Assembly (NCBI RefSeq): GCF_009296165.1 | Contig: NZ_VUAZ01000114.1 | Location: 1-64,000, forward strand | DNA: 64,000 nt | Direction of reading: 5' to 3' | From: Pseudomonas kitaguniensis | GTDB lineage: Bacteria > Pseudomonadota > Gammaproteobacteria > Pseudomonadales > Pseudomonadaceae | Part shown: one piece after another, positions 63,383-64,000 of the stretch | How positions within the stretch are numbered: position 1 is the stretch's first letter | How the letters are laid out: each line of letters opens with the position of its first letter | Position numbers and translations under genes: made by a program | Notes under the pieces: generated by a model | The model's database searches: none | Told to the model about the DNA's origin: nothing | Seen by the model: the letters and a program-made list of their open reading frames with translations, nothing else

Positions 63383-64000
63383 TTACTGACCGCTGTAAAT
63401 CTGATCAAAAACCCCGCCATCATTGAAGTGGGTTTTCTGCACGGTGCGCCAGTCACCAAAGGTCTTCTCGACCGACAGGAAGTCGACTTTCGGGAAGCGG
63501 TCGGTGTACTTGGCCAACACCTTGGGGTCACGCGGGCGCAGGTAGTTGTTGGCCGCGATTTCCTGGCCTTCCGGCGACCACAGGTATTTCAGGTAGTTTT
63601 CGGCGGCCACGCGGGTGCCTTTTTTCTCGACCACTTTGTCGACCACCGACACTGGCGGCTCGGCTTCGGCGGAAACACTTGGGTAGATCACTTCGAACTG
63701 GTCACGGCCGAACTCACGCGCGATCATTTCCGCTTCGTTTTCAAAAGTCACCAGCACGTCGCCGATCTGGTTGGTCATGAACGTGGTGGTGGCTGCGCGG
63801 CCGCCGGTATCCAGCACGGGCGCGTGCTTGAACAGCTCGCCAACAAATTTCTTGGCTTTGTCTTCGTCGCCACCGTTCTTCAGCACATAGCCCCACGCCG
63901 ACAGGTAGGTGTAGCGGCCGTTACCCGAGGTTTTCGGGTTAGGCACGATCACTTGCACGCCATCTTTAAGCAGGTCCGGCCAGTCTTTCAGGGCTTTGGG
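63383..64000 (-). CDS. sbp: Sulfate-binding protein Sbp (C-terminal part; gene continues past the window)
   Basis: The periplasmic sulfate/thiosulfate-binding protein feeds the Cys ABC importer. About 205 C-terminal residues are present, open to the window end: WPDLLKDGVQVIVPNPKTSG, GNGRYTYLSAWGYVLK, FENEAEMIAREFG and LKYLWSPEGQEIAANNYLRP are family features. The N-terminus and signal peptide lie outside. CysB at 6 kb is the expected activator. Confidence 0.93.
   Translation of the reverse strand, partial: PKALKDWPDLLKDGVQVIVPNPKTSGNGRYTYLSAWGYVLKNGGDEDKAKKFVGELFKHAPVLDTGGRAATTTFMTNQIGDVLVTFENEAEMIAREFGRDQFEVIYPSVSAEAEPPVSVVDKVVEKKGTRVAAENYLKYLWSPEGQEIAANNYLRPRDPKVLAKYTDRFPKVDFLSVEKTFGDWRTVQKTHFNDGGVFDQIYSGQ

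Overview
The window looks like chromosome of a Pseudomonas of the fluorescens group. Evidence: the lipoprotein OprI, an EF-P/EarP pair with arginine at EF-P position 32, a class II DAHP synthase beside a DEAD-box helicase, high GC, and many REP-type inverted repeats containing GGGAGCGGGCTTGCTCGCGATGG or its GGGAGGGGGCTTG variant. Gene order such as oprI-earP-efp-ohr-ohrR and tpm/htpX/alaA/msrB/gpx/hybrid kinase matches what I recall of the P. aeruginosa PA2824-PA2853 region. No tRNA, rRNA, CRISPR array or complete insertion sequence was seen.

Layout. 1-9.8 kb: oprI, a GNAT protein, class I DAHP synthase, PilZ and thioredoxin-like genes, a frameshifted ketopantoate reductase gene, a 5'-nucleotidase, a Usp, cysB, a GreA/GreB-like factor, earP and efp. 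9.8-20.3 kb: ohr/ohrR, two LysR genes, a TauE/SafE permease, DUF1127, a YcaQ-like remnant, class II DAHP synthase, a spermidine-synthase-like gene, a REP-bounded tandem repeat array, a decayed crotonase gene, deaD with a structured leader, and a DODA-type dioxygenase. 20.4-28.9 kb: tpm, htpX, alaA, msrB, gpx (with two palindromic operator candidates), a SagS-like hybrid kinase, a DUF815 ATPase and a free-methionine sulfoxide reductase. 28.9-33.9 kb: a Bvg/Evg-type phosphorelay plus a single-domain receiver. 34-45.8 kb: a dGTPase-like hydrolase, an EAL protein, a small stress-type membrane operon, an ammonium transporter behind a sigma-54 promoter, a LexA-boxed small gene, an RluA-family enzyme, mobA/moaB/moeA, and FlhB- and FliK-like genes. 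45.9-53.3 kb: the ccmABCDEFGHI cytochrome c maturation operon. 53.6-56.3 kb: an AT-richer accessory block with a PAAR protein, a lipase-like alpha/beta hydrolase and a lipoprotein (probable type VI effector and immunity), a gene of unknown function, and a phage-type Ash/Icd-like small ORF. 56.4-64 kb: phosphatase, Nudix, phnN, ArsR/P450, hicAB, an MFS transporter, a DUF5666-like protein and the end of sbp.

Functional threads: peroxide and methionine repair (ohr, ohrR, gpx, msrB, fRMsr), shikimate entry (two DAHP synthases), molybdopterin synthesis, cytochrome c assembly, and sulfur supply (cysB, sbp).

A notable property of this sequence is that five genes (ketopantoate reductase, a 7.6 kb hypothetical, ccmF, ccmH and the P450) are broken by six apparent one-base losses, with no insertions seen. 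Several are in genes that should be under strong selection, so base-calling errors are a serious alternative to true pseudogenes.
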